Assembly: GCA_027627225.1 (NCBI GenBank)
Contig: CM051024.1
Location: forward strand, 78,459,004-78,523,003
Direction of reading: 5' to 3'
Length of the DNA stretch: 64,000 nucleotides
From: Congeria kusceri
Taxonomy: Eukaryota > Mollusca > Bivalvia > Myida > Dreissenidae
In this document: in pieces, positions 54,321 to 64,000 of the stretch
Numbering within the stretch: the stretch's first letter is position 1
How the letters are laid out: every line of letters starts with the position of its first letter
The notes under the pieces: model-generated
Told to the model about the DNA's origin: nothing
The model's input: the letters and a program-made list of their open reading frames with translations, nothing else
Databases searched by the model: none
Program-made: the position numbers and the translations under genes

Positions 54321-54680
54321 AATGTACTCAATGTTAAATACAATCATTTCAGCCTTATACATAGTGTGCTTACATTGAGCTTTAATTCAGTCAACCACAA
54401 GATTTGATTGACAGTGTGTCTGGTCTTTCAAAAAGCTGAGTCTTCATTAATTAAAACAAAATGTCTTATAAAATGTGAAGTATGTACAGTGTATGTAATA
54501 GTTTCAATTGGGTGGGAAGGTAGTTTTATATACACATGTCATGTACCATTTGTATTTGTTTTCAAATGCAACATTGTTGTTTACAATATACATGTATGTA
54601 TAGAAAATATACATTGTCATATTCATTGAAATTAATATGATCGTGCTAAGATACAATTACTTACATTCCATGATACTTAC

Positions 54681-54831
54681 ATGGTATGAAAGCCCTGACC
54701 CAATTACTTGGGTACCATACTGAGTGCTGATGTGCACATCTGATTCTTTACTGTACTCGACCAGGTACGAAATTGGCGACTGTTTTTATTCCTGTAGGGA
54801 GGAGATGTCATCGCTTGCCACCTGTATTTTT
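54681..54831 (-). pseudogene. putative upstream exon of the YqaJ gene
   Basis: Minus-strand TTTTTTACAG acceptor and CAT|GTAAGT donor enclose 151 bp. One frame (VASDDISSLQE-stop-KQSPISYLVEYSKESDVHISTQYGTQVIGSGLSYH) has a single TAA and ends in phase 0, which fits the exon starting at 53196. The skipped 1.5-kb intron contains transposase exon 4 of the opposite strand. Confidence 0.4.
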
Positions 54832-54839
54832 CTGTAAAA

Positions 54840-55915
54840 AAATCACAACTGTGAACATTGTTATTAAGATTATTTAAGGTATGTTGGTTTACTCATAGTA
54901 AACAAATGGAATGGTGTATGCATCTGTATGTCTCTGGACAATACTGTTAATGAGATTGTTTTAAAGCCATTGATTTTATGTAAAAATACTGAATGCTGTA
55001 AATCATTATTTGAAAAAAAACATTGGATAATGCGTAAATTTCATCATGTTTGACCGATTAGTTACGAATATTTTTGCTTGTTAAAGAATTATTAACTATT
55101 ATTATTTGATGAAGGACAAAACATTCTGTTAAAAGATTTTTTATATATTTGCATATAAATGCATAAAAAATGCAAATTATGTCAGACATTATAGGTTTCT
55201 GACACAATTTTTAGTTTGACTTAAGTTTATATGGTGAACTCATTTTGATGCCCGATATATGCATTAACAAAAAAATAAAACTGCTTACAGCATTCTCAAC
55301 ATAATTATTAACAAAGAGCCATCAATATTACATTTATTAGTACCAGTATGCTATGTTTTTAGTATGTAGTATAGATTACAAATAATCATGGGGTATGACA
55401 GAGCTTTTAGAGCTTTTAGATATTGTCTTGTCAGTAAAATTATGAAAACACATACACTAGCTTATTGTCCAAGTGTATTTTATTTGAATTATATGGTTGA
55501 AACTATGCAAGAGAAAGCATTCTGAATGTATGTTTTGTTCGAACAGGTAAACATTACAAAATTGTAAATTATTGCCAACATCTATTTAATATATACACTG
55601 TTCTTATCACAACATGTTAAATAAAATTAACAGATTATAAATGTGTGCACTTTCAAGTTTAAAATCTTAGTCTCGGAAAGCTCAACATTTTTACTTCTAG
55701 TAATTGATTTATAATTTAATCTGGTCGATATGTAGCCTATCATATGCGGGGTCTAATTCTGCGTGTACTGATACCTTACTTTCCACACAGAATTGTGCAT
55801 ATCTCTTGCTTTCCCTTTGAATTTGTTTCGATGCGAATGATTTTATGTGATAGTTTTCACGGATTTAATCGTTTCTTTCAAAACATTTATTAATTTCGAC
55901 ATCCCATACACATTT
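54840..55915. other. gene-free stretch
   Basis: AT-rich, no coding signal. Further 5' exons of the YqaJ gene may lie here but I could not identify one. Confidence 0.3.
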
Positions 55916-55919
55916 TACA

Positions 55920-56490
55920 TATATACTATAAGACAAACAGTATACTGATTATATGTAAAGTTTGGATGTTTAAGTTTGGAAGTTACATTTTCGCAAAATA
56001 TCAACAAGAACAAAAATTGATATGATTCACGGATTGAAAAAAATGTGCTATGTTGCACGTACAAACTTTTGAACATTTTCTTGGACGATACATCTTTGTA
56101 TTAATTGTACTTTTTTGAACACTATTTTCAGAGATTGTTCAGTGTGTGCTGCAAATGTTTCAACGCCCGTCTGGTCTTTACGACCACAAAAGGAAGCACA
56201 AGGGTAGAGCCATACAAATGCTGTGGTCAATTGTTCTTCTGCAAGGCGAATTTGACATGGCACAGGTGATTATCAATACTTAAAATAAAAGCAATGATAT
56301 GCAGAAAACAATTACTGTATTATTCTTTCCTTTAATACCATAAATACTATTTAAACATAAATAAAACATGGATGTACATTCGTTTGCATTTATGAATTTC
56401 AAATTGCGTTAAAGGTTTTTACCGAACATTACATACAACATTATTTCAGGCCCATTTTACTCGTTTAACGACCTTTTCATAATCCAGGCG
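55920..56490. repeat. inverted-repeat arm 1
   Basis: Matches 58560-59095 in opposite orientation over about 550 bp at roughly 75% identity. A plus-strand segment 56133-56266 between TTTTCAG and CAG|GTGATT carries a frame FQRPSGLYDHKRKHKGRAIQ that is also open in the partner. Could be duplicated exon sequence or a non-autonomous element. Confidence 0.55.
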
Positions 56491-56679
56491 GAAACCAGGC
56501 TACCGAAAAAGTTATGTTCAAGCAAAAGTTAACTTCGTAAATCGTAAAGTAACTAAATAAATTTAAAGAAATGGACAACGATATGTTGTTTAATTATTTT
56601 AACTCCATTTATTTTGTATGCAACAAGTCATTTCCAAACTCAGTTATTGTAGTGCATTTGTTATTTTGGTATAGGTGTT

Positions 56680-56792
56680 TCCTCTACCGCACCAGTCGAT
56701 CATGCTTATACGACCTTGCAGAGGAATGAGAACAGCTTACATCACATCCACCCATGCATGCAGTCAGTGAAGTGTCTGTTTAAAAGGCAATG
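56680..56792 (+). other. candidate exon-like segment
   Basis: TTGGTATAG acceptor followed by a 40-codon open frame with STAPVDHAYTTLQRNENS, reminiscent of tyrosine-based tails (Y-T-T-L) of mollusc receptors. No neighbouring exon confirms it. Confidence 0.2.
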
Positions 56793-58555
56793 ATGTTATT
56801 TCACGGGATACCATTTCAGTGTAAGAAACAATTGTTTCGTAATAAGTATCAACGTGCATTTAATGGTGAGCATTTTACACCTTCAAAGCAATACAGCATC
56901 GTTTTAGAACATGCTGGTTTGATTTCCTGTTTTGGGCGCCGTGTATTTGTTAATACTTTAATCAATACCACGTCTCCTTTGTTTGACCAATGTAAAATAA
57001 TGTCATATAATATGTTTTACAGTGGAACTGTTTAACTCTGGGCAGACTAGTTCACTTGCTAAATACATAATTGATTAAAAGTAGGAACTGTTTTGACACT
57101 CACTTTGTGAAAATGTGTATCAAATATGCTTTCAAGTTTTGGCAGAAAAGAAAACTGAAAAGAGGTAAAATGGGGACAGATTCTACATTGAGAACATCTT
57201 TACTGACTGGTTCTCTTGGCGTGTGATGGAAGAAGGCGCGACGAAGCGAATCTAAAATACTGCCTTCTGAGAAAATTGTTATTAGAAACCCATGCAAAAA
57301 TAAAAATATTGACGTTCAACTAGTTTTTACATTCATTTCATACACACAACATCAGTCCACAAAAATGATTCTACAGTACACTTAAGAATGCAATTTGACA
57401 GACTTTATTGTATCGTATGAATAATTTAGTGTTGCCTAAATATTATTTAGCATTGCCACCTGATGATGAAATACGAATAAAAACATGATTTGATTTATAA
57501 CCATTCATTGATTTATTCATAAAAATAAAATCATAGAACATGATTTCAAAGAGTGTTGGGGTCAATATATATGCTACAAAAATACACAGTATCGTTGATA
57601 ATTACCTAAAATTAGATTGGCACAGTTAAAAACTGAAAATCATGATATAACAGGCGTAACAAAACATAATAGAAATAATCCTGACTCCTTTCAATGGAGC
57701 GCAGTGAAAAACTCACAAACTACCGGTAATACAAATTATTAAATGAAACAGGAAAACAAAACAGAATAGCGCTCTCTGAGGGTAAATGTACCTAACTGGC
57801 ATTATACACATAACCCAGTAAAAACACAGTATCAAAATCAATATGCTGCTTATATATGACGCCCTAAATGGTGCATAGACACCGATGGGTTTCTATTAAA
57901 ATTAATTTTTACAAATATGGCATAAAGTAACAAAACACATTCCCGCAAATAAAACTTCGAATCAACCATGTCGGCTTATCCACATGCAGATATAGACTTG
58001 TCTTTGTAGCTATATAACTGCACAGTTTCTTGTGCCTGACTGTCTGTATGAGTTTGGTTTATGTGCGTATGTATGACTTTCCAAACTACACACATGCTGC
58101 TTTTCTCCTCTATGCATGACCATACTGATCGCGTCTTGTCATCTCATCGCCGTATGAGTAGCAACTTTTTCGTGCACATCTAGGTGTGCCATTATAATGA
58201 AGGTTTTCCTACAGGTTTCTCACGCATGTTCATTCGTCATGTTATGTGCATAGTGTCTGTGGTAGAAAACATATTACTCAGCTACTGTAAAGGGATATAC
58301 AATAAGCAAAATAACAATATGCTTAAAACGAGTTATTATACATGCCATTCCTTTCTTCCGGGAAAAGTATATAAAAAGCGCTATAAACATTTCTATTTGC
58401 GGAACTCAACGGACATAAGCACATTTTGCACAATGCCAATGACATGCGGAGCAGTGTCACTTTTGCTAAGGTCGAGAAATATGGACCTAATTACAAATGA
58501 TTTTATATCTTGTTTCTTTTATATATGTTGAACAGGAAGCGATGTCCGCGTATTT
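56793..58555. other. spacer between the inverted arms
   Basis: AT-rich with several short frames, none recognisable. Confidence 0.35.
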
Positions 58556-58559
58556 ATCG

Positions 58560-59095
58560 TATGAAGCATTGCTTAAACGAGTGAATGTTATGTTCGGTAA
58601 AACTTGTTTAACGCAATTTGAAATTCATAAATGCATACGAATGTACATCAATGTTTCATTCACGTTTATATGCTATTTTATTAAAGGAAAGAACAATGCA
58701 TTTATTGTTTTCTGCGTATCATTCCTTTTATTTTAATTATTGATAATCACCGCTTTGCCTTGTCAAATTCGTCTTGTAGAAGAACAATGGACAACAACTT
58801 TTGTATGGCACTACTGTTGTGCTTCCTTTCGTGGTCGTAGTGATCAGACGGGCGTTGAAAACATTTGCCGAATACCCTGAACAATCACAATTCTGAAAAT
58901 AGTGTTAAAACAGTACAATTAATACGAAGATGTATCATCCAAGAAAATGTTCATAAGTTTGTACGTGCAACATATCCTTTTTTTAAATCCGCGAATGATC
59001 ATTTCTTGTTCTTGTTGATATTTTGTGAAATTCAACTTTTAAAACGTCCAAACTTTTCATATATAATTTCTATAATGTTTGTCTTATAAGTATAT
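58560..59095. repeat. inverted-repeat arm 2
   Basis: Complement of 55920-56490. Shared landmarks include CAGACGGGCGTTGAAA, GTGCTTCCTTT(T/C)GTGGTCGTA, CCAAGAAAATGTTCA and GTTTGTACGTGCAACATA. Confidence 0.55.
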
Positions 59096-59099
59096 GTAG

Positions 59100-60200
59100 A
59101 GTGTGTAGAATATATAATATAGTTCAATTATGTGTTTAAAAACAACATTGAGGTACATCATGCTTTGTTATTTGACAACTCAAACTTTCAAATGATTCTT
59201 GTTGTTTTTTGTTGTTGTTTTTTTTAATTAGTTAAATTAAATAGCGCATATGTCATATCGCCATATATGGATTAAACTGTTCGCAATATGTTTCCTCACT
59301 ACATATCTAGAATTAGTAATGAAAAAAAAAAATCTTCGTCATAAAACAGTAACAAGAAAATACATACGCATTTTGGCTAACATCAACTTATTTTATAATC
59401 GGGTATGTTGATACGTATTTACGAGAAACGTGTTTTGCGCAACCTATTGTCAATACGTACATCACTCAAATACTTGTCGTTACGAAGTTTTTTTTTCTCA
59501 CTTGAACACCATACGTTCAATGCAAGTCTGCTATCACATACACAGCGCTTCTTGCGCAGCTATCAGCAGAATATGTTTACTTTTGAAAATGAAGATATTA
59601 AAATAAAACACTGTTTTACATTGCTTTTGCACGGTAAATGTGTGATATGCAGCTGATCAGAGAGATGGTACCGATTATTTTTTGTTTAAAAGTATTCAAG
59701 ATACCTTTGTTTAAATAATATTTCAATTACTCAAGTGTCTTCCTTTGCCTTTTAGACACTTCTTTGAAAACTACTCGCCTACTGAAATAACTGACACCTT
59801 TACTGGTCAGTAGAAGCTGCGTGTTAAAAACATAGTGTAGTGTAGCCTTTAATTTTATTTCGATTAAATCATCATTCTATACACAGAGGATGACGTCACA
59901 CGCCAAACCTCTGTACTTAACCGCATTATTAAGCCCCAAACGGCGTAATGTGCTTACGCATTAAATAATCCCGCGTATGAAAGTTGTTTCATGAAATGAC
60001 TTCATTGATACAATTAATTAGTCTAATACTCAGTAAATACTGATAGCATAATGTATTTCTGTTAAATAAAATAACAGTAGTTCGTGTTTAACGCTGGTTA
60101 GCGAGTTTATGATATAAAGCTACTTTCACTTTCGTTTTGTGTAAAAATTCAAGGTCAGATGCCAGTATATCCAATTCCCATAGGGTCCCATTATAAAACG
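59100..60200. other. gene-free stretch
   Basis: AT-rich. A CRE-like TGACGTCA at 59891-59898 is the only motif noted. Confidence 0.3.
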
Positions 60201-60208
60201 GCAAACTT

Positions 60209-60547
60209 TCAGATTTCAGATTGTGCAATCTTAGTATCTGTTAAAAGATTAATCTTTCCTCTTCCAAAAATTGCAATAAAAAGATAAAGCATGTTTCTTC
60301 TAAGCAAATGCGTCTCAACTGAATGCAGACACCAGTAGAAACTAGGGTTTCGGCAGTAATATTTCGACAAAAGCCCCATGCCACAGTAAACACACCCCAA
60401 AAGCTCACCTTTCAAGCTAGCCTTCAAAGAAATGCACAAAAATGTTCCAAACATACAGAGGATATTAGAAACAACCACAAAAGACATGTCTGACATTGAT
60501 AAATGCTTTTCATAGCAGAAGAAAAAATGAACTCTAGTAAAAGGCAA
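60209..60547 (-). other. unrecognised 112-codon minus frame
   Basis: Frame with hydrophobic, Cys-rich stretches (FVVVSNILCMFGTFLCISLKA, LLGCVYCGMGLL). No family recognised, no flanking splice evidence and the initiator is uncertain. It may be chance or an exon of a membrane protein. Confidence 0.15.
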
Positions 60548-60559
60548 TATTTCGAATGT

Positions 60560-62460
60560 AAAACTGAGGGAAACACATTGATTTACTGGTATCTAACCTC
60601 AATGCGATGTTAATCAGCCAATGCGAGCTATGCTGGAAAGTAGCGCATACCCATAATGCTTAGTACACAGGTCTTTCAGACCGGTGGAGACACAACTTTA
60701 AATCATCATTTCAAAACATCAGCACTTAACGTTTTGTTATAAATATTTTTTGTCAACATTTCTTCACAAAGAACATATAATTTGACGTCGATGGTAATAT
60801 ATATTGATTTTGTTATGATGTATATGGTTGTTGAAGCACGATAATAAAGTTGTAATCCGGATTTTGTCGTTACATTATTGTTGCCTTTACCGAGAAGAAA
60901 GTTGAGCTGTAAATTAATGTACACATTTGCTCAAAGTATTAAGGAAGAACTAATGCACTTCTAATCTGGCTTAGTGATAGTATTGTTTATAAAAAGTGTT
61001 ACCATTTTTTCTAATACATTCACCACCTTAAAAGTTTTCATGTAAGTAAAGTTGTTGATGGCATGTAAATAATAATATTTTCACCAATGTATGTACAAAG
61101 ACATGTTAAGTAATAAATTCAATATCAAACTACAAAATACCCACTGACAAGAAATGTTTTGTCATTTATCTATATATACCCAACATCTTTTTTTCTCATA
61201 CTTCCTGACTGTGTCATGTTTAAGCTTCAAAAATTAATATAAGTTGATAAACACTACCTTAAAGATCATTCATCCATTAATACGATGTTGATATCATATA
61301 TCAAAATTCGTGTTGTTTACAAACATAATTGTTCCAAACATGCATCTGGGTCATAATTTAAAATAATTATTTATTTAGTACTGTGTGCCATCCTACTTAG
61401 AATTCTTAAATTTTACCTGAGATTATACTGTGTTTAATTTTGTATTTTATTCCAATTAAGTTGCAGCTCTCATCTGTTGTGAGCCATACCAAGCCCACAC
61501 CAAATGGAATTTATTCCACAGACATACAATATATCGACAGGTTTGAACCATCCAGATGTCATGATATCTAATAATGTTCTTAAAACACAATGACACTTGT
61601 AAATGTATACTCAAAGTATTAAATCCCAAATTTCTCCTTACAAATAAAACAGTCTTTAATACTTTCGCATATTCCAAACTAGGGCCTAATGTGTACATGG
61701 TTAATCAATGATCTGGGTGAACTTCTTTTGGTACAAATATAAACATTGCGGAAATCGTGCTTAATCCGCCCAGTCTAGACGCCAACTACATTAAAGGGGC
61801 ACTGTTCTCCTATTTCACATTATCAGTCGACCATGTTACAATTTGAACCTCCAATGAAACCCGTTACTCGTTTAATAAAAGTAAATTACATATTATATTA
61901 TATATATATTTATTTCCGGTTAATAAACTAAACTAATGAAGCTTTTTAAAATCGCTAACAGCATTCACACTATCGGTTGTAATGCTCGTAGTATCAGTTA
62001 GCCTACAAAACGACACGGTCACTTTAACGCCCTCTTCCGATAACACATCGGGTCGGCTAGTGCATATAAATCAGCTTTTTAAAAAGTGTGTCATCTGTTG
62101 CTTTTACAACGAGTTACATATGCACTCTCGATAAAATCTGCAATATTTTATTATATTATTAAGATCATTGAAGTATACTGTAGTTCTTCAACTTCGAATG
62201 CTTCTCCCTACCCATGATCTAATCTTATTTCTACTGCGGTTTCAATTCTCCTTTTACATATCGAATATGATATTTCATGTTTTTATTATCCATTTTCCGT
62301 TCTTGTTAACCCTTTTCTCATTCCACTTCGTATTGAGGGCCAGGAATACGGTAGTCTCTCCTCATCCCCTTTTCATTTTCATCCAGGCATTACGTAATGT
62401 ACTCGGAAATATGTTTGTATAGGTTGAGGATAGGTCTGTTCACTAACTATGAAAACTAAA
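60560..62460. other. gene-free stretch
   Basis: AT-rich. No coding exon, repeat ends or RNA gene identified. Confidence 0.3.
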
Positions 62461-62466
62461 GGTCTA

Positions 62467-63990
62467 AAGCCACTGAATATGTTTGAATTGGTATGTTGGC
62501 TGGCAAATTATTCTTCTTAGAGGAGGAGATGTCCACACAAATCCTGGTCCAGATACCTCAATTTGTACATAATCTACATCTTCAACAACCGATGCATTCA
62601 AAAACAATCTGAAAATTGTCCACTATAACATCCAGAGCTTCATCAATAAGAAAGATGTCTTATATGCTGACCTTGGTCGTTTCGATATTGTGGCTTTTAC
62701 TGAAACCTGGCTCAGTACAACAGTTGATACCACTGATCTACTTTTCCCATCATACCATACGCCGTTCATAAGTGATAGACCAACTGATCCCCATGGGGGT
62801 ATTCTTATATATGTTTGATGAACTTAGATGTGATATTTTTGTTATCGAGCGTCCAGACCTTCAAATTGACGATGTCGAATGTATTTGGGTCGAACTACGT
62901 ATCAAGGGTAGGCGACTTCTATTCGGTTCTTTCTACAGACCACCTTACTCTACCCATTACATTATGCAATGCATAAGTGATTCTATTGCGCTCGTTGTTG
63001 ACACTGGCATCAACAATATTGTTATCACAGGTGATTTCAATCTTGACTTATATAAACCTCAGTGTAAGAGCAAACTATATTCCCTTCTGTTACAGTTTGG
63101 CCTTTCTCAGTTGATCAATGAGCCTACTCATTTCACGCAAACTTCTGAAACTATTCGAAAATCTAACTGTCAATGAATTAGTCTCTGTATATCACCCTTT
63201 TTGCCAAGCTCTTGATGATGGCAAAGAAGTAAGAGCAGTCCTTTGTGACATATCGAAAGCCTTTGATAGAATATGGCACGATGGACTTATTCATAAGCTT
63301 CGACTTAGTGGAATTTCGGGCGATCTATTATCTTGGTTATCTGACTATTTGAGTGACAGAAGGCAGTGTGTTGTAATCTCCGGCTGCAAATCTTACGCCT
63401 TTTTGCAGATGATACTGCGCTATATATAATTGTCGACAATCCGGTCGATGCTGCTACACATCTTAATTCCGATCTGGCAAAAATCCATTCCTGGGCTGAT
63501 AAGTGGCTTTTCTAGAAAGTGCAACCGTCTAATTCATCCACCTCTCTTCCTTAATGATTGCCAAATCAATAAAGTAACGTCCTATAGACATATTAGTCTG
63601 ATCTTCTCAAATTCATGTTCCTGGCATGACCACATTGAAGTAATTAAGCAAAAAGGCGTGGCAAAGAATAAACTTGATGAGATCTTTCAAGTTCACACTC
63701 GATCGAAAGCCTCTTCTTACTATATACACGGCATTTATAAGACCTATTATTGAATATTCTGACGTAGCAGCTTGAATGAGCATTTGTATACGAAGAATAT
63801 AGTGGAAAGTCCATTTTGTCGCTGTGGCGAGATCGATGATACCTATCACTATTTCTTCAATTGCCCTATTTATCTTGATAAAATAAGTATTATATTTTAC
63901 AATCTGTCTGCTTTCCCACCCATCACCTTGCAACTCCTTCTCTTCGGTATTAAAAATGAATCATACGAAAAGTTTTTTATATTTAAATAA
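62467..63990 (+). pseudogene. jockey/CR1-like retrotransposon ORF2 relic with 2A-like leader
   Basis: Upstream WQIILLRGGDVHTNPGP ends in a 2A-type D-V-x-x-N-P-G-P (62528-62551). Then an EEP endonuclease: KIVHYNIQSF, VAFTETWLS, a frameshift near 62815, FGSFYRPP and ITGDFNLD. A deletion jumps at about 63165 into RT: YHPFCQALDDGKEVRAVLCDISKAFDRIWH...LSDYLSDRRQ. Another deletion runs to LFADDTALYIIVDNP (in another frame, intact FADD), then WADKWLF-stop, and finally the C-terminal zinc tail SPFCRCGEIDDTYHYFFNCPIY. Motifs keep their order but most spacing is lost. The element may continue past the window end. Confidence 0.8.
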
Positions 63991-64000
63991 GCTCAGTCGT

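Larger units (their letters stand above)
49320..54840. mobile_element. ISL2EU/IS4EU-like DNA transposon with interleaved antisense genes
   Basis: Plus-strand THAP/DDE_Tnp_4 transposase exons (49454-54320) and minus-strand YqaJ exonuclease exons (54831-52401) interlock. From memory, pairing a DDE transposase with a YqaJ nuclease is the mark of ISL2EU elements in the PIF/Harbinger assemblage. Limits are approximate: no terminal inverted repeats or target duplication were identified. Both genes are broken, and an interspersed repeat (51590-52390) has inserted between exons. Confidence 0.55.

Noticed and set aside
63613..63933. 106-codon minus frame
   Set aside because: Shadow of the plus-strand retrotransposon relic.

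Overview
This window is eukaryotic, AT-rich, repeat-dense DNA with short exons, GT-AG introns and many decayed mobile elements. It is probably from a bivalve mollusc. The evidence is the mix of repeats: a palindromic TA-flanked MITE with GTCGTGGGAAAA ends, hAT MITEs with 8-bp target duplications, CCCATATGGG arrays, (GTTCT)n-tailed retroelements, and 'TATACGCCC...GGGGGG' dispersed repeats. A Dreissena-like heterodont is my best guess, but that is inference from remembered repeat styles and no search was run.

Layout. 1-2,000: two minus-strand exons of a ZNF862/KIAA1586-like zinc-finger protein, with an in-frame stop. 2,878-10,626: an intron-bearing Tc1/mariner-type transposase pseudogene (four exons, phases compatible) whose introns hold younger TIR elements. 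10,900-20,300: repeats, a minus-strand open frame with an 18-residue repeat, a four-unit tandem array and a large CTA/AAT microsatellite complex. 20,307-39,017: the only apparently intact host gene, a six-exon plus-strand gene for a type II membrane protein of the DUF1647 family (457 residues when spliced). Its 15-kb first intron holds an 87-bp tandem array, MITEs, a reverse-transcriptase relic, two blocks of CCCATATGGG palindromes and more microsatellites. 39,447-47,720: non-LTR retrotransposon material, comprising a lone ORF1 on plus and a longer ORF1+ORF2 (endonuclease and reverse transcriptase) copy on minus. The minus copy is dead: its YADD box reads YAGD and it carries frameshifts and deletions.

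49,320-54,840: a decayed two-gene DNA transposon, the most unusual region. The plus strand encodes a THAP, coiled-coil, HTH and DDE_Tnp_4 transposase. The minus strand encodes a YqaJ-type exonuclease. Their exons interleave: each gene's main exon lies in an intron of the other, and two opposed 3' splice sites are 59 bp apart. This content matches what I know of ISL2EU/IS4EU-type elements. 55,900-59,100: a 0.5-kb inverted repeat with a shared open frame. 62,467-63,990: a deletion-riddled jockey/CR1-like retrotransposon on plus, preceded by a 2A-like DVHTNPGP motif.

No tRNA, rRNA or CRISPR array was found. All exon models come from reading splice sites and frames by eye. Transposon frames are broken, so those calls describe relics and not working proteins.
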